Shown here piece by piece: positions 1-6,578 of a stretch of DNA of 10,640 nucleotides (position 1 is the first letter of the stretch; every line of letters begins with the position of its first letter). Both the position numbers and the translations under genes were made by a program. This DNA is from Treponema sp. (lineage in GTDB: Bacteria > Spirochaetota > Spirochaetia > Treponematales > Treponemataceae), in the NCBI GenBank assembly GCA_003455655.1, contig DMQP01000226.1, positions 1 to 10,640 of the forward strand, written 5' to 3'. Under the pieces are notes generated by a model. The model saw nothing but the letters and a program-made list of their open reading frames with translations, ran no database searches and was not told where the DNA came from.

Positions 1-773
1 GTTCGTCCAGGAATAATGCGTGCCGGAGGAATACTAATGTTGTATCCGCGGAAAGTTCCTTTTTTCCATTCACCAGAAGCAAGCATGCCAGGAGTTACTT
101 CACCAATTTCGTTACCAGTAATGCCTGCTTTTTTTAGTCCTTCAACAACTTCGCTGAATGCAGAAGTAAGTTTATAGACAACAGTTTCTCGTTCAATTGT
201 TTTAAAAGGAGTTTCTGAAACACCACGCTTTTTTGTAAGACCTGACATAACATCAAGTTCTTCTTTGCTAAGTGTTGCAGCATCAAGCTGACCGTTTTCT
301 GTTTCTGCTGCTTTTTTAATAAGAGCGTTAGTAACTGCAATTCGTGAAGGAACAGCTGCTCCTGTGTATTCGGCTTTTTTTTCGGCATTCATTTTAAGAA
401 CACCTTCTTTGCTTAAGTTACCGAATGCAGATCCAACATCTTTATTTTCTATGCCCAGTGCAGTTGCAATCTGCGGAAGAAGTTGCGCACCGTTATCTTT
501 AAGATATGCAATAATGCGTTCTTCTGCTGTTCCGTTTTTTGCAACAATGCGACCAAAGTCTGTAAGTTCGAAATAAGTGTGGGCTGTACGAGCGGTTTCT
601 GACAGAAGGTGTTTTCCACTTAACCAACTGAATGCTTGGTTAGCGTGTCCTTCTTTGTAGCCCAATTCTTTTTGAAGACGTTCTGAAGTAAGTTCATCAG
701 ACAGTCCGTACTTTAACAGCACCTTTGTTTCCAGCGGGTGCAGATTCTTGATTAGCGTTTTAATATCAGTCAA
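1..773 (-). CDS. pheS: Phenylalanine--tRNA ligase alpha subunit, N-terminal half (cut by window edge)
   Basis: This is the alpha chain of the enzyme that charges tRNA-Phe with phenylalanine in the cytosol. About 257 codons are present, open from position 773 to the edge. The N-terminus reads TDIKTLIKNLHPLETKVLLKYG, then a winged-helix-like part with YKEGHANQAFSWLSGK, and the visible end is FRGYNISIPPARIIPGR, just before where the HPY segment and class II catalytic core of the archaeal/eukaryotic-type enzyme would follow. Spirochaetes are known to carry this type rather than the shorter bacterial PheS. The catalytic motifs lie outside the window. The start is uncertain: I chose TTG at 773, with a weak GGA upstream; TTG codons at 785 and 797 are in frame after a TAG stop, and no ATG is available. 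A run of eight A (minus strand, 375-382) lies inside the reading frame without breaking it. The gene follows a 131-base structured leader. Confidence 0.88.
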   Translation of the reverse strand, partial: MTDIKTLIKNLHPLETKVLLKYGLSDELTSERLQKELGYKEGHANQAFSWLSGKHLLSETARTAHTYFELTDFGRIVAKNGTAEERIIAYLKDNGAQLLPQIATALGIENKDVGSAFGNLSKEGVLKMNAEKKAEYTGAAVPSRIAVTNALIKKAAETENGQLDAATLSKEELDVMSGLTKKRGVSETPFKTIERETVVYKLTSAFSEVVEGLKKAGITGNEIGEVTPGMLASGEWKKGTFRGYNISIPPARIIPGR

Positions 774-904
774 TTTACAATCCAACTTGAAACGCAAGAA
801 ACGCTGACTACTCTAATGGGTTGCCAGCGTTTACAAGAGTTTCCCTCTTAATATAGTTGTGAACGAAAATCTATATTTCGAACACACACAGTATGTGACA
901 TACC
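774..904 (-). promoter_or_regulatory. Structured leader upstream of pheS
   Basis: This gap between the exported-protein gene and pheS holds no gene. It contains three inverted repeats: AAACGCTG (799-806) with CAGCGTTT (825-832), an 8-base stem with an 18-base loop ending about 25 bases before the chosen pheS start; AATATAG (850-856) with CTATATT (871-877), a 7-base stem with a 14-base loop; and the small palindrome GTATGT-G-ACATAC (891-903) directly after the upstream stop codon. None is followed by a clear U run, so I do not call a terminator. I could not find a convincing promoter here. The spacing suggests a transcribed leader or operator region for pheS, but this is inference. Confidence 0.35.
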
Positions 905-1321
905 TTAGCGGGTGAATGTTACGTGCGAGCAGTATTCTGCCATGCGGATGCCGCGCTCGTCTTTGTAGTAACGAACTTTATCTTTGCTTTGGTATGTGTA
1001 ATGCTTGTATTTGTTTTGTACAGCAAAGTCTTCGTAAACACCAATAGCTGTGTTCATAGCTTCTCCACGGTCAAAACCTGAAGCCATGCAAGTGTAGTAA
1101 AGACGAACAACACCTGTTAATGGTGTCCATTCCAGTTCCATTTTAACCTGAGATGCGCTTGGATGCAGTTCCTGGTAAGTGTCTTCAATTTCGATTACCT
1201 GTGTGCCAGTGTCAGCATAACTGTCAAGCGATTCTGTGTCGTAGTTACCAGCAGTTGACTGTGCAGATACAGCAAATACTGCAGCAAAGGCAATCAGTGC
1301 GCATGCGAATATCTTTTTCAT
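905..1321 (-). CDS. Small exported protein of unknown function (138 aa)
   Basis: I do not recognise this protein. Residues 1-20 form a clear signal peptide (MKKIFACALIAFAAVFAVSA, cleavage probably before Gln21), so the product should leave the cytoplasm. There is no lipobox cysteine at the cleavage site, so a soluble periplasmic or outer-membrane-associated protein is more likely than a lipoprotein. The mature part is about 118 residues, acidic at first (SLDSYADTGTQVIEIEDTYQE), then rich in aromatic residues and Lys (NKYKHYTYQSKDKVRYYK). It contains exactly two cysteines, C78 and C131, which could form a disulfide. The start is well supported: ATG at 1321 sits 7 bases after a full AAGGAGG ribosome binding site (1329-1335). 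It lies 21 bases after another exported-protein gene, with a 39-base palindrome spanning that junction, and has its own possible promoter. Coding status is secure; function is unknown. Confidence 0.85.
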   Translation of the reverse strand: MKKIFACALIAFAAVFAVSAQSTAGNYDTESLDSYADTGTQVIEIEDTYQELHPSASQVKMELEWTPLTGVVRLYYTCMASGFDRGEAMNTAIGVYEDFAVQNKYKHYTYQSKDKVRYYKDERGIRMAEYCSHVTFTR

Positions 1322-1328
1322 AGAGATT

Positions 1329-1335
1329 CCTCCTT
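1329..1335 (-). promoter_or_regulatory. Strong ribosome binding site
   Basis: The minus strand reads AAGGAGG, 7 bases before the ATG at 1321. It is the best match to the anti-Shine-Dalgarno sequence seen in the window and suggests that this small exported protein is translated efficiently, more than the coupled genes upstream. The site touches the foot of the palindrome at 1335-1373. Confidence 0.8.
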
Positions 1336-1373
1336 GATAAAATCAGTACTGTGTGTACTCTACTATTTTATCA
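1335..1373. repeat. Nested palindrome between the two exported-protein genes
   Basis: The outer arms TGATAAAAT (1335-1343) and ATTTTATCA (1365-1373) pair perfectly over 9 bases. Inside them AGTAC (1345-1349) pairs with GTACT (1355-1359) around a 5-base loop, with an internal bulge of 1 against 5 bases. The element covers the last codons and TGA stop of the 252-residue gene and ends at the ribosome binding site of the next. There is no U run, so it is not a standard terminator. It could be an RNA hairpin protecting or separating the two cistrons, or a DNA operator, since it overlaps a possible -10 box at 1365-1370. Confidence 0.5.
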
Positions 1374-2101
1374 GTTTGCATAAAAAAATCAAGGTCAACA
1401 GTATATCGACCTTCTGATATATAAATACGTGGCTCTCCGACAAGTAACAGTTTTCCCCAAATTTCTTTGGGCTTGTTCTTTATCTTTCGACGCCAGTATT
1501 CATGTATAGCATTTTTTGCAGCTTCTGCAACTGCTTGTCGAATTCCATCCATGCCAGCGTAGACTGGACCCTGCCCTGTACCGTGCACTTTGGGATTTGT
1601 TATGGAATTCCATCGTTCATAATCTAACTGCTGAACCATTGTCCTATTGCAGTAGGCCCAAGAAAATAACTTTCCGTCAACAGCTTCTGGGTCATGGTAA
1701 GTTATAGGATTATATGACTCGTCAAATTCACGGATAAAGGCTAGTTCAAAGTATTCGCTTACACCCCGCAGATTGTCTTTGGGTGTGTAGTCAAAAGTCC
1801 AGCCGTTTATCATGCCGTTAAGCAAAAAGGGTGCAACTTGTTTGGTGCGTGTAATTGCTGTGGAAAAAAGATCTGTTTTGGTAAGAGAGTTTCCGTCTTG
1901 ATTTTGTGGAACTGAATTTTGTGTAGAACGCAATTGTTCATAATTTTCTTCATCACCAAATAATCCGGGAAAGGCATCTACTTCTGCCCAAACAGAAATA
2001 CGCAACTGATCATGCTGAGATGGAACTTGTGCATTACAAAGGAAGGCGCTTGTTATGAAAAGGGAACAAAAAGCTAAAAAATGAATCTTTACCTGCGCCA
2101 T
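1343..2101 (-). CDS. Exported protein of unknown function (252 aa)
   Basis: I do not recognise this family. I chose ATG at 2101: it has TTGGAG six bases upstream (GGAG at 2108-2111) and gives a clean signal peptide, MAQVKIHFLAFCSLFITSAF then LCNAQ, probable cleavage after residue 25 or near it. An in-frame ATG at 2158 would add 19 residues that spoil the signal peptide and lie wholly inside the rhomboid gene. The mature protein is about 227 residues with no further membrane segment. It has aromatic-rich stretches (NGWTFDYTPKDN, SEYFELAFIREFDESYNP), a probable helix with GIRQAVAEAAKNAIHEYWRR near 187-205, and a C-terminal part with alternating hydrophobic residues (GEPRIYISEGRYTVDLDFF, 222-240) that looks like beta strands. 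It overlaps the rhomboid gene by 13 bases, suggesting coupled translation. Cys22 is preceded by Leu, a poor lipobox. Confidence 0.82.
   Translation of the reverse strand: MAQVKIHFLAFCSLFITSAFLCNAQVPSQHDQLRISVWAEVDAFPGLFGDEENYEQLRSTQNSVPQNQDGNSLTKTDLFSTAITRTKQVAPFLLNGMINGWTFDYTPKDNLRGVSEYFELAFIREFDESYNPITYHDPEAVDGKLFSWAYCNRTMVQQLDYERWNSITNPKVHGTGQGPVYAGMDGIRQAVAEAAKNAIHEYWRRKIKNKPKEIWGKLLLVGEPRIYISEGRYTVDLDFFMQTDKIVEYTQY
1365..1392 (-). promoter_or_regulatory. Possible promoter for the 138-aa exported protein
   Basis: On the minus strand TTGATT (1387-1392) and TAAAAT (1365-1370) are separated by 16 bases, matching sigma70 boxes 4/6 and 5/6. Transcription would start near 1358 and give a leader of about 37 bases ending in a strong ribosome binding site. 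The -10 box sits in one arm of the palindrome. AT-rich sequence produces such matches by chance, so confidence is modest. Confidence 0.3.
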
Positions 2102-2730
2102 GCATTTCTCCAAACGGATATAGGATTCAGCCCCATGCGCAAAACTAAATACAGCCATGCAACAAAAAATCCTATGAGGTGAGCAAAGTGTGCCACATTC
2201 GAAGTAGAAAAAATTTGACTCACAATTTCAATAACAATGTAGGCAATAATAAGTAACGGAGCGGGAACGGGAATAATTCCCCAAATAGAAATAATGCTGC
2301 GAGGAAAAAGTGTTGCATACACCAGTAAAACAGAATACACAGCTCCACTTGCACCAATAAGAATAGAATTGTATGTTCCTGTAAAATAGTAAAAAGCAAG
2401 ACTTATAGCGCCACCAACAATTCCACACAAAAAATACAAAAGCAAAAACTCTGAAGAACCGACAGTTTTTTCAACTCTTACTCCAAAGAAAAAAAGACAC
2501 AACATGTTAAGAACAACATGCATGAGACTGCCGTGAGTAAAAAGATATGTTACTAATTCAAACCAAAAGTGAGCGCCCAACACTCCGGTAACACTAAGCC
2601 CTAAATACTGTACTGTCCCGGGGAACAAACGAGTAAAGGCATACATCAATAGATTAACTGCAATGATGATATAGGTTGCATAGTAATAGCTATATTTGAG
2701 TGGAGTTCGTAAAAAATTTTTCATGACCAT
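2089..2730 (-). CDS. Rhomboid-family intramembrane serine protease
   Basis: Rhomboids cut membrane-spanning substrates inside the lipid bilayer with a Ser-His pair. This 213-residue protein has the minimal six-helix bacterial layout. The motif FTHGSLMHVVLN gives H66, H71 and N75, the helix-2 signature; GASGA places the nucleophile at Ser128; AHLIG places the partner at His184. The last glycine of the usual AHxxGxxxG pattern is Ala here. Helices can be read near 15-36, 55-83, 93-116, 122-142, 152-172 and 178-197, and the C-terminus is basic. The ATG shares a base with the stop of the cyclase gene (TAATG at 2732-2728), and no good ribosome binding site precedes it, so translation is probably coupled to the cyclase. 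An ATG two codons later is possible. The substrate is unknown; the exported proteins encoded just downstream are soluble and not obvious targets. Confidence 0.88.
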   Translation of the reverse strand: MVMKNFLRTPLKYSYYYATYIIIAVNLLMYAFTRLFPGTVQYLGLSVTGVLGAHFWFELVTYLFTHGSLMHVVLNMLCLFFFGVRVEKTVGSSEFLLLYFLCGIVGGAISLAFYYFTGTYNSILIGASGAVYSVLLVYATLFPRSIISIWGIIPVPAPLLIIAYIVIEIVSQIFSTSNVAHFAHLIGFFVAWLYLVLRMGLNPISVWRNAWRR

Positions 2731-3887
2731 TATTTACCGTTGAGTGCATTACTGGCAGAAGAAATAACTGAAGGATCTGCAAAGGTAATACGGTTGCGAC
2801 CGCTGCGCTTAGAAATGTACAGAGCTTGGTCTGCTTGATCGACAAGCAGTTTTGCTGAGGTAATAGGATTTGATTCTGTGTTAAATTCTGCAACACCGCC
2901 AGAGATAGTGACTTTCATGTGTTGATCTTCGTAGAAGAAGTCAAATGTTTCTACACGCTTTCTAATGCGTTCTGCAACAGCGACTGCTTCTTGTGCACTG
3001 GCGTTAAGCAACATAACCGTAAACTCTTCACCACCGTAACGAGATGCCATGTCTGCTCCACGGATGCTGTTTTTGATAATTCGAGCAACTGTTTGTAGCA
3101 CATAGTCACCGCATGCATGTCCGTATGTGTCATTGAATTTTTTGAAGAAGTCAATGTCGAACATAATGACGCTCAGTGATTTGTCTGAAGAAAGTGCTTC
3201 ATCAAGACGGTCGGTAAGCATGTTAAAGAAGTAGTACTTAAGTTTGAGGTGAGTCATCATGTCGGTAGATGACTGTTCAACCAGTGAAGTACTGTTAACT
3301 GCAATGGCTGCAAGGGATGCAATAATGTAGACTTCGCTTTTTTCGTATTCAGTGTAGTCTTCATCAATGATGTGTTCACCCAAAACAAGAATTCCGTTGA
3401 CACGATTTTTTAGGTTAAGGGGAACAATAAAGGTTGGATGCAAAGATTCAAGAAGTTCAATATCTGGACAATCTGGGCCAACTGCTTCTTTTAATTCTTG
3501 CAGAGTAAGACCCCGTGTCTGTTTACTAAGTACACTTATAATGGGAGAAGTTCCCATAATTGAATAGTCACGAGTTGCGTCTGGTTCTATACCGCTATAG
3601 TTGAGACCCATACTGTAGACCATGCTGTCTAAAGCTTCAAGCACAAAAAGTCCTGCGCCTAAAACACGCATCTGAGCCATAACGATATATAAAATGGATT
3701 CTACCAGTGTTGAAAATTCGAGGGTAGTACAAAGAGAACGACAAATTTCTAGTTGCTGTTGTAAGTCGTAAACTTTTTTTTCGTATTGGGCAATTTCAGC
3801 ATCATACTGTTCTGGCGTAAAGACACTGCCTTTATTGGGTTCACCCTGAGAATTTTTCTTCTGTTTCTGTTTACGGGTATTCGCCAT
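2730..3887 (-). CDS. Diguanylate cyclase with GAF-like sensor domain (GGDEF protein)
   Basis: It should make the second messenger cyclic di-GMP from two GTP in the cytosol. Of 385 residues, 1-20 are basic, about 25-52 look like a coiled coil (PEQYDAEIAQYEKKVYDLQQQ), about 50-200 fit a GAF-like sensor fold, and 207-370 form a full GGDEF domain: FDIDFFKKFNDTYGH (243-257), then GGEEF at 285-289. An RxxD inhibitory site, RGAD at 276-279, lies exactly five residues before GGEEF, so product inhibition should work. There is no membrane segment, no EAL and no receiver domain; the GAF ligand is unknown. I chose ATG at 3887 because AGGAG (3901-3905) and a good promoter lie just upstream. A TTG at 3914 would add nine residues, overlap the preceding gene by 11 bases and be nearly leaderless. 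The 13-base spacing from AGGAG to ATG is long. Confidence 0.92.
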   Translation of the reverse strand: MANTRKQKQKKNSQGEPNKGSVFTPEQYDAEIAQYEKKVYDLQQQLEICRSLCTTLEFSTLVESILYIVMAQMRVLGAGLFVLEALDSMVYSMGLNYSGIEPDATRDYSIMGTSPIISVLSKQTRGLTLQELKEAVGPDCPDIELLESLHPTFIVPLNLKNRVNGILVLGEHIIDEDYTEYEKSEVYIIASLAAIAVNSTSLVEQSSTDMMTHLKLKYYFFNMLTDRLDEALSSDKSLSVIMFDIDFFKKFNDTYGHACGDYVLQTVARIIKNSIRGADMASRYGGEEFTVMLLNASAQEAVAVAERIRKRVETFDFFYEDQHMKVTISGGVAEFNTESNPITSAKLLVDQADQALYISKRSGRNRITFADPSVISSASNALNGK

Positions 3888-3903
3888 GTGCTGATATCTG
3901 CTC

Positions 3904-5478
3904 CTACTTGCCAACTGAACCTATTATAACATAATTTTTCATTATTTCAAGGAAAATCTTCCATTGAGAGTACTGAACTTCAAGCTGTTCTGATGTGTCG
4001 TGGTTGCGGGAAGATACCATAAGAACTTTAAGGTTACTTATAGCATCTGGTGTTGGCTTTTTGTAATCAAGCAAAACTTCGCCAATGTAATTGTAAAGCC
4101 GATGAACATTGGTTACTTCCATTTGGAGAATTTCTTTTGCTTTTTGGTTGAGTTTATCGACATTTTCTTTAAGACGGTTTGCAAAGGCTGTGTCTTTGTG
4201 GCTGTCACGTATAAGACTTGAAAGGTTTGCTTCGTCAAATTCGTTTCCGCGTTCAAAATTCTGCTCAAATTTTGCTATACGATCTAACATGTCATTACAA
4301 GTGTAGACTGCAGCTGAAAAGTCAGATTTGTATGAGGGATTGTTAAAGAATCCTTCTATAACAATATCATTCATAAGAGCTTTAACCTGTTCGTTATAAA
4401 ACATGGTCATAAAGGTTTTGAGTATTTGTAGCGGTAAAACATAAGAAAAAGAAACTTGGGTACTCTGTTTAAGTTGTGTGTTGAATTCGTTGTTGTAACC
4501 CTGCAAGACTTCAAGCGGAGTGTCGCCAAAGAGTTCGTGCAGTTCGCTTGTAATAGTTTCGTCTTGAATTTCAGTTTTAAGACGGCTTTCGTCAACACTG
4601 AAACGCATTTCAAGATAATCTGCATAAGACTGAGTATAGCGTTTGTCGTAAGTTGCTTTTGTTGGTTTAAATTCGGGGTCTTTTTTTGCAACACAGATAA
4701 GGTCTTTTAAAATCTCTGGGTCAAGAATACGCTTTATAACGCTCTGCATTTTTTTAAGACTTTCCATGAGCGTTTTTTCCATTCCATCAGGCATAATGCC
4801 ACCGTGCAAAATCTTGGCAAGTGCAAGTATAGCGTTACCGTCGGGCACAGTTATATCCATTCCCGAAACAATAAAGTAGAGGTCACAGAGACTACTGTCT
4901 AACAGATCAGGCGGTATGGCTTGGAAAGCAGGTTGATAAGTAAGTGATGTCGAAAAGTTAACATCGAAGAGTCGAAGCGCTGTTATGTAGCTGTAGTGGC
5001 ATAAGTCGTTAAGTTGAGCAAGGTGATTGAGTACTGTATTAATAGAAAGAAAACTTGATGTTCCCAGTTCGCGGATAACATTCTGCAATTTGTGATGTTC
5101 ACCTTCAAAATAACGGTTAAGCGATTTTGCTTCAACGGCACCAGCTTTGCGTTTTTCGTAAGCCAGACTGTCTAAGGTTTGAGATGCTTCTGCAGAAAAA
5201 CCAGTTAACAGTAATTGTTCCTGAAAGCGTCCATTACGGGTCATGTCATCGGAAAAAAGTGTGCTTGCAAGCAAAGATTCAATTGGTTTGGAATAAACAT
5301 AAAGTATTCGTAGTGCTTCGGCAAAATTTTCATGCACTAAGTCGCCTTTGTAAACTACTGGCCTAAAGTTGTGGAGATCGGTTTCTATTTTTCGTAAGGC
5401 CTGGCGCTTTTTCACCTCTGGCGAGGAAGAATTAAATAAGTTCTGAAAAAACTCCACTATCGCCTGAAAGAACGACAT
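3904..5478 (-). CDS. Large helical cytoplasmic protein of unknown function (524 aa, DUF5312-like)
   Basis: I have no function for this protein. Its look and position recall a spirochaete family that I believe is catalogued as DUF5312, but that label is from memory and unchecked. No signal peptide or membrane segment is visible. The first 18 residues (SFFQAIVEFFQNLFNSSS) could form an amphipathic helix able to touch a membrane. The rest is almost wholly helical and charged, with Leu-rich stretches (VLNHLAQLNDLCHYSYITALRLF near 147-170) and a probable coiled coil around 425-465 (DTAFANRLKENVDKLNQKAKE). No nucleotide-binding or catalytic motif is evident, so a scaffold or adaptor role is possible but unproven. 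It starts 29 bases after dus, with only a weak GGA before ATG and a perfect TATAAT eight bases upstream of it. The next gene is a diguanylate cyclase. Confidence 0.85.
   Translation of the reverse strand: MSFFQAIVEFFQNLFNSSSPEVKKRQALRKIETDLHNFRPVVYKGDLVHENFAEALRILYVYSKPIESLLASTLFSDDMTRNGRFQEQLLLTGFSAEASQTLDSLAYEKRKAGAVEAKSLNRYFEGEHHKLQNVIRELGTSSFLSINTVLNHLAQLNDLCHYSYITALRLFDVNFSTSLTYQPAFQAIPPDLLDSSLCDLYFIVSGMDITVPDGNAILALAKILHGGIMPDGMEKTLMESLKKMQSVIKRILDPEILKDLICVAKKDPEFKPTKATYDKRYTQSYADYLEMRFSVDESRLKTEIQDETITSELHELFGDTPLEVLQGYNNEFNTQLKQSTQVSFSYVLPLQILKTFMTMFYNEQVKALMNDIVIEGFFNNPSYKSDFSAAVYTCNDMLDRIAKFEQNFERGNEFDEANLSSLIRDSHKDTAFANRLKENVDKLNQKAKEILQMEVTNVHRLYNYIGEVLLDYKKPTPDAISNLKVLMVSSRNHDTSEQLEVQYSQWKIFLEIMKNYVIIGSVGK
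3923..3950 (-). promoter_or_regulatory. Promoter for the diguanylate cyclase inside the end of the upstream gene
   Basis: The minus strand has TTGAAA (3945-3950), 16 bases, then TATAAT (3923-3928), with a TG one base before the -10 (extended -10). Box matches are 5/6 and 6/6. Transcription would begin near 3916 and give about 29 bases of leader containing AGGAG before the ATG at 3887. The promoter lies within the last coding codons of the 524-residue gene, so the cyclase-rhomboid pair could be expressed without the upstream operon. Confidence 0.55.
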
Positions 5479-5486
5479 GATTTTCC

Positions 5487-5515
5487 ATTATACCAATGTA
5501 TGCTATTTTATACAA
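5487..5515 (-). promoter_or_regulatory. Possible internal promoter giving a leaderless transcript
   Basis: The minus strand reads TTGTAT (5510-5515), 17 bases, TATAAT (5487-5492). The -10 is perfect and the -35 is 3/6, overlapping the dus stop codon. Only eight bases separate the -10 from the ATG at 5478, so a transcript starting about seven bases after the -10 would have almost no leader. There is no in-frame ATG soon after that could serve as a normal downstream start. Confidence 0.35.
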
Positions 5516-6578
5516 GTCTTATATTGGGCATTGTGCTCATATAGGGAGCAAAGAGTGACTTGTAGTCTTCTACGGTAAGTGCTTGCACAATCTGTTTTCG
5601 TAATTGAGCACCGCCTCGTATGCCACTACTGTAGGCACAAAACTTTTTGCGCATATCAAGACAAGCTCCTTTTTCACCTTTGTATTCAACATTAAGAGCC
5701 AGTTCTCTAAAGCCTGCTTTTAAACGTTCTTCAAGTGCTTCTTGTTCATAACTTCCTGTCGTCAAAAACTGTTTGGTTCGCATAAACAAAAAGGGATCTC
5801 CCATAGCTCCGCGCGCAAACATAACACCGTCAACTTTTGTTTGTAAAAGCATTTCTTTTGCTGTTTCCGGAGTATTTGCATCGCCTGATCCAAACACTGG
5901 TATACGACCATTCACCAACTGAACTACTTGCGCAAGAATACCCCAGTCACTTTTACCTTCGTAACCCTGAGCCCTCGTTCGTGCATGAAGGGTAAGTGCA
6001 TCGGCTCCTGCTTCTAGAGCAGCTGCAACGGTTTCAGGCCAAGTAATGTGTGACGCATCCCAGCCACTTCGGATTTTTATAGTAACGGGAATGTTGCCAC
6101 GCTCCGGATGTTCTTGGGCATATTCTGCAACCGCCTGTTTTACCGCCTTTAATATAGAAAACAATCGATCGGGTTCTTTAGTAAGCATGCTTCCTGCACC
6201 ACTTTTTACTATTTTGGGAACAGGACAGCCTGCGTTTATGTCAATACAGTTGCAGTCGGTACGCTCTAGAACCAGTTTTGTTCCCCGAGACATAACATCT
6301 GCATTACCGCCAAAAATTTGTACGCTATAGACTTTTTCTGACGGAGCACGAGCCATAAGTTCTTCTGTTTTGAGTGAACCGCGGGTAAGTGCTTCTGCGC
6401 TCACCATTTCGGTAGTACACATACTGGCACCGTATTCAACACACAGCGACCTAAAGGCACGGTCACTGTAACCGGCAATAGGTGCTAAAAAGAGGTTTCC
6501 GTCAAGAGTCAGTTTTTTTGTTCCGTCAGCGCCAATGGTAACGCTATGGTAGAGGCACGATTCGGCTGTTTTGCTCAT
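5508..6578 (-). CDS. dusB: tRNA-dihydrouridine synthase, DusB type
   Basis: Dus enzymes use FMN and NADPH to reduce uridines in the tRNA D-loop to dihydrouridine. The 356-residue product (start ATG 6578) has the family signatures in order: LAPIAGYSDRAFRSLC near 31-46 at the first strand of the TIM barrel; CIDINAGCPVPKIVKSGAG with the catalytic acid Cys at 118; VTIKIRSGWD near 165-174; LTLHARTRAQGYEGKSDW near 195-212; GSGDANTPE near 230-238 and GVMFARGAMGDPFLF near 251-265 for phosphate/FMN contacts; and a C-terminal helical tail with DMRKKFCAYSSGIRG. The NAGCP-V-K pattern and the length fit DusB/NifR3 best, so the exact uridine position modified is inferred from family only. The start overlaps the tatD stop as ATGA, so translation is probably coupled. 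An upstream ATG at 6617 would add 13 residues inside tatD and was rejected. Confidence 0.93.
   Translation of the reverse strand: MSKTAESCLYHSVTIGADGTKKLTLDGNLFLAPIAGYSDRAFRSLCVEYGASMCTTEMVSAEALTRGSLKTEELMARAPSEKVYSVQIFGGNADVMSRGTKLVLERTDCNCIDINAGCPVPKIVKSGAGSMLTKEPDRLFSILKAVKQAVAEYAQEHPERGNIPVTIKIRSGWDASHITWPETVAAALEAGADALTLHARTRAQGYEGKSDWGILAQVVQLVNGRIPVFGSGDANTPETAKEMLLQTKVDGVMFARGAMGDPFLFMRTKQFLTTGSYEQEALEERLKAGFRELALNVEYKGEKGACLDMRKKFCAYSSGIRGGAQLRKQIVQALTVEDYKSLFAPYMSTMPNIRLV

Noticed and set aside
375..382. Run of eight A in pheS (and a similar run at 3774-3781 in the cyclase) as phase-variable or frameshift sites
   Set aside because: Both encode Glu-Lys-Lys in an unbroken frame; runs of this length are expected in AT-rich genes and no alternative frame product is evident.
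364..576. Plus-strand open frame over pheS
   Set aside because: The minus-strand frame here is a continuous, recognisable PheS sequence; the plus frame is its shadow.
891..903. Terminator after the 138-residue gene
   Set aside because: The palindrome has only six base pairs around one base and no U run follows on the minus strand.
774..904. T-box riboswitch for pheS
   Set aside because: No T-box consensus, specifier loop or terminator/antiterminator pair can be recognised, and T-boxes are not known from spirochaetes as far as I am aware.
2033..2041. Lipoprotein cleavage site at Cys22 of the 252-residue protein
   Set aside because: The residue before the cysteine is Leu, which does not fit a lipobox even with relaxed spirochaete rules, and NAQ gives a better signal peptidase I site.
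2102..2158. Longer N-terminus for the 252-residue exported protein
   Set aside because: It would place 19 polar residues before a clean signal peptide, and the ATG at 2101 has a good GGAG site.
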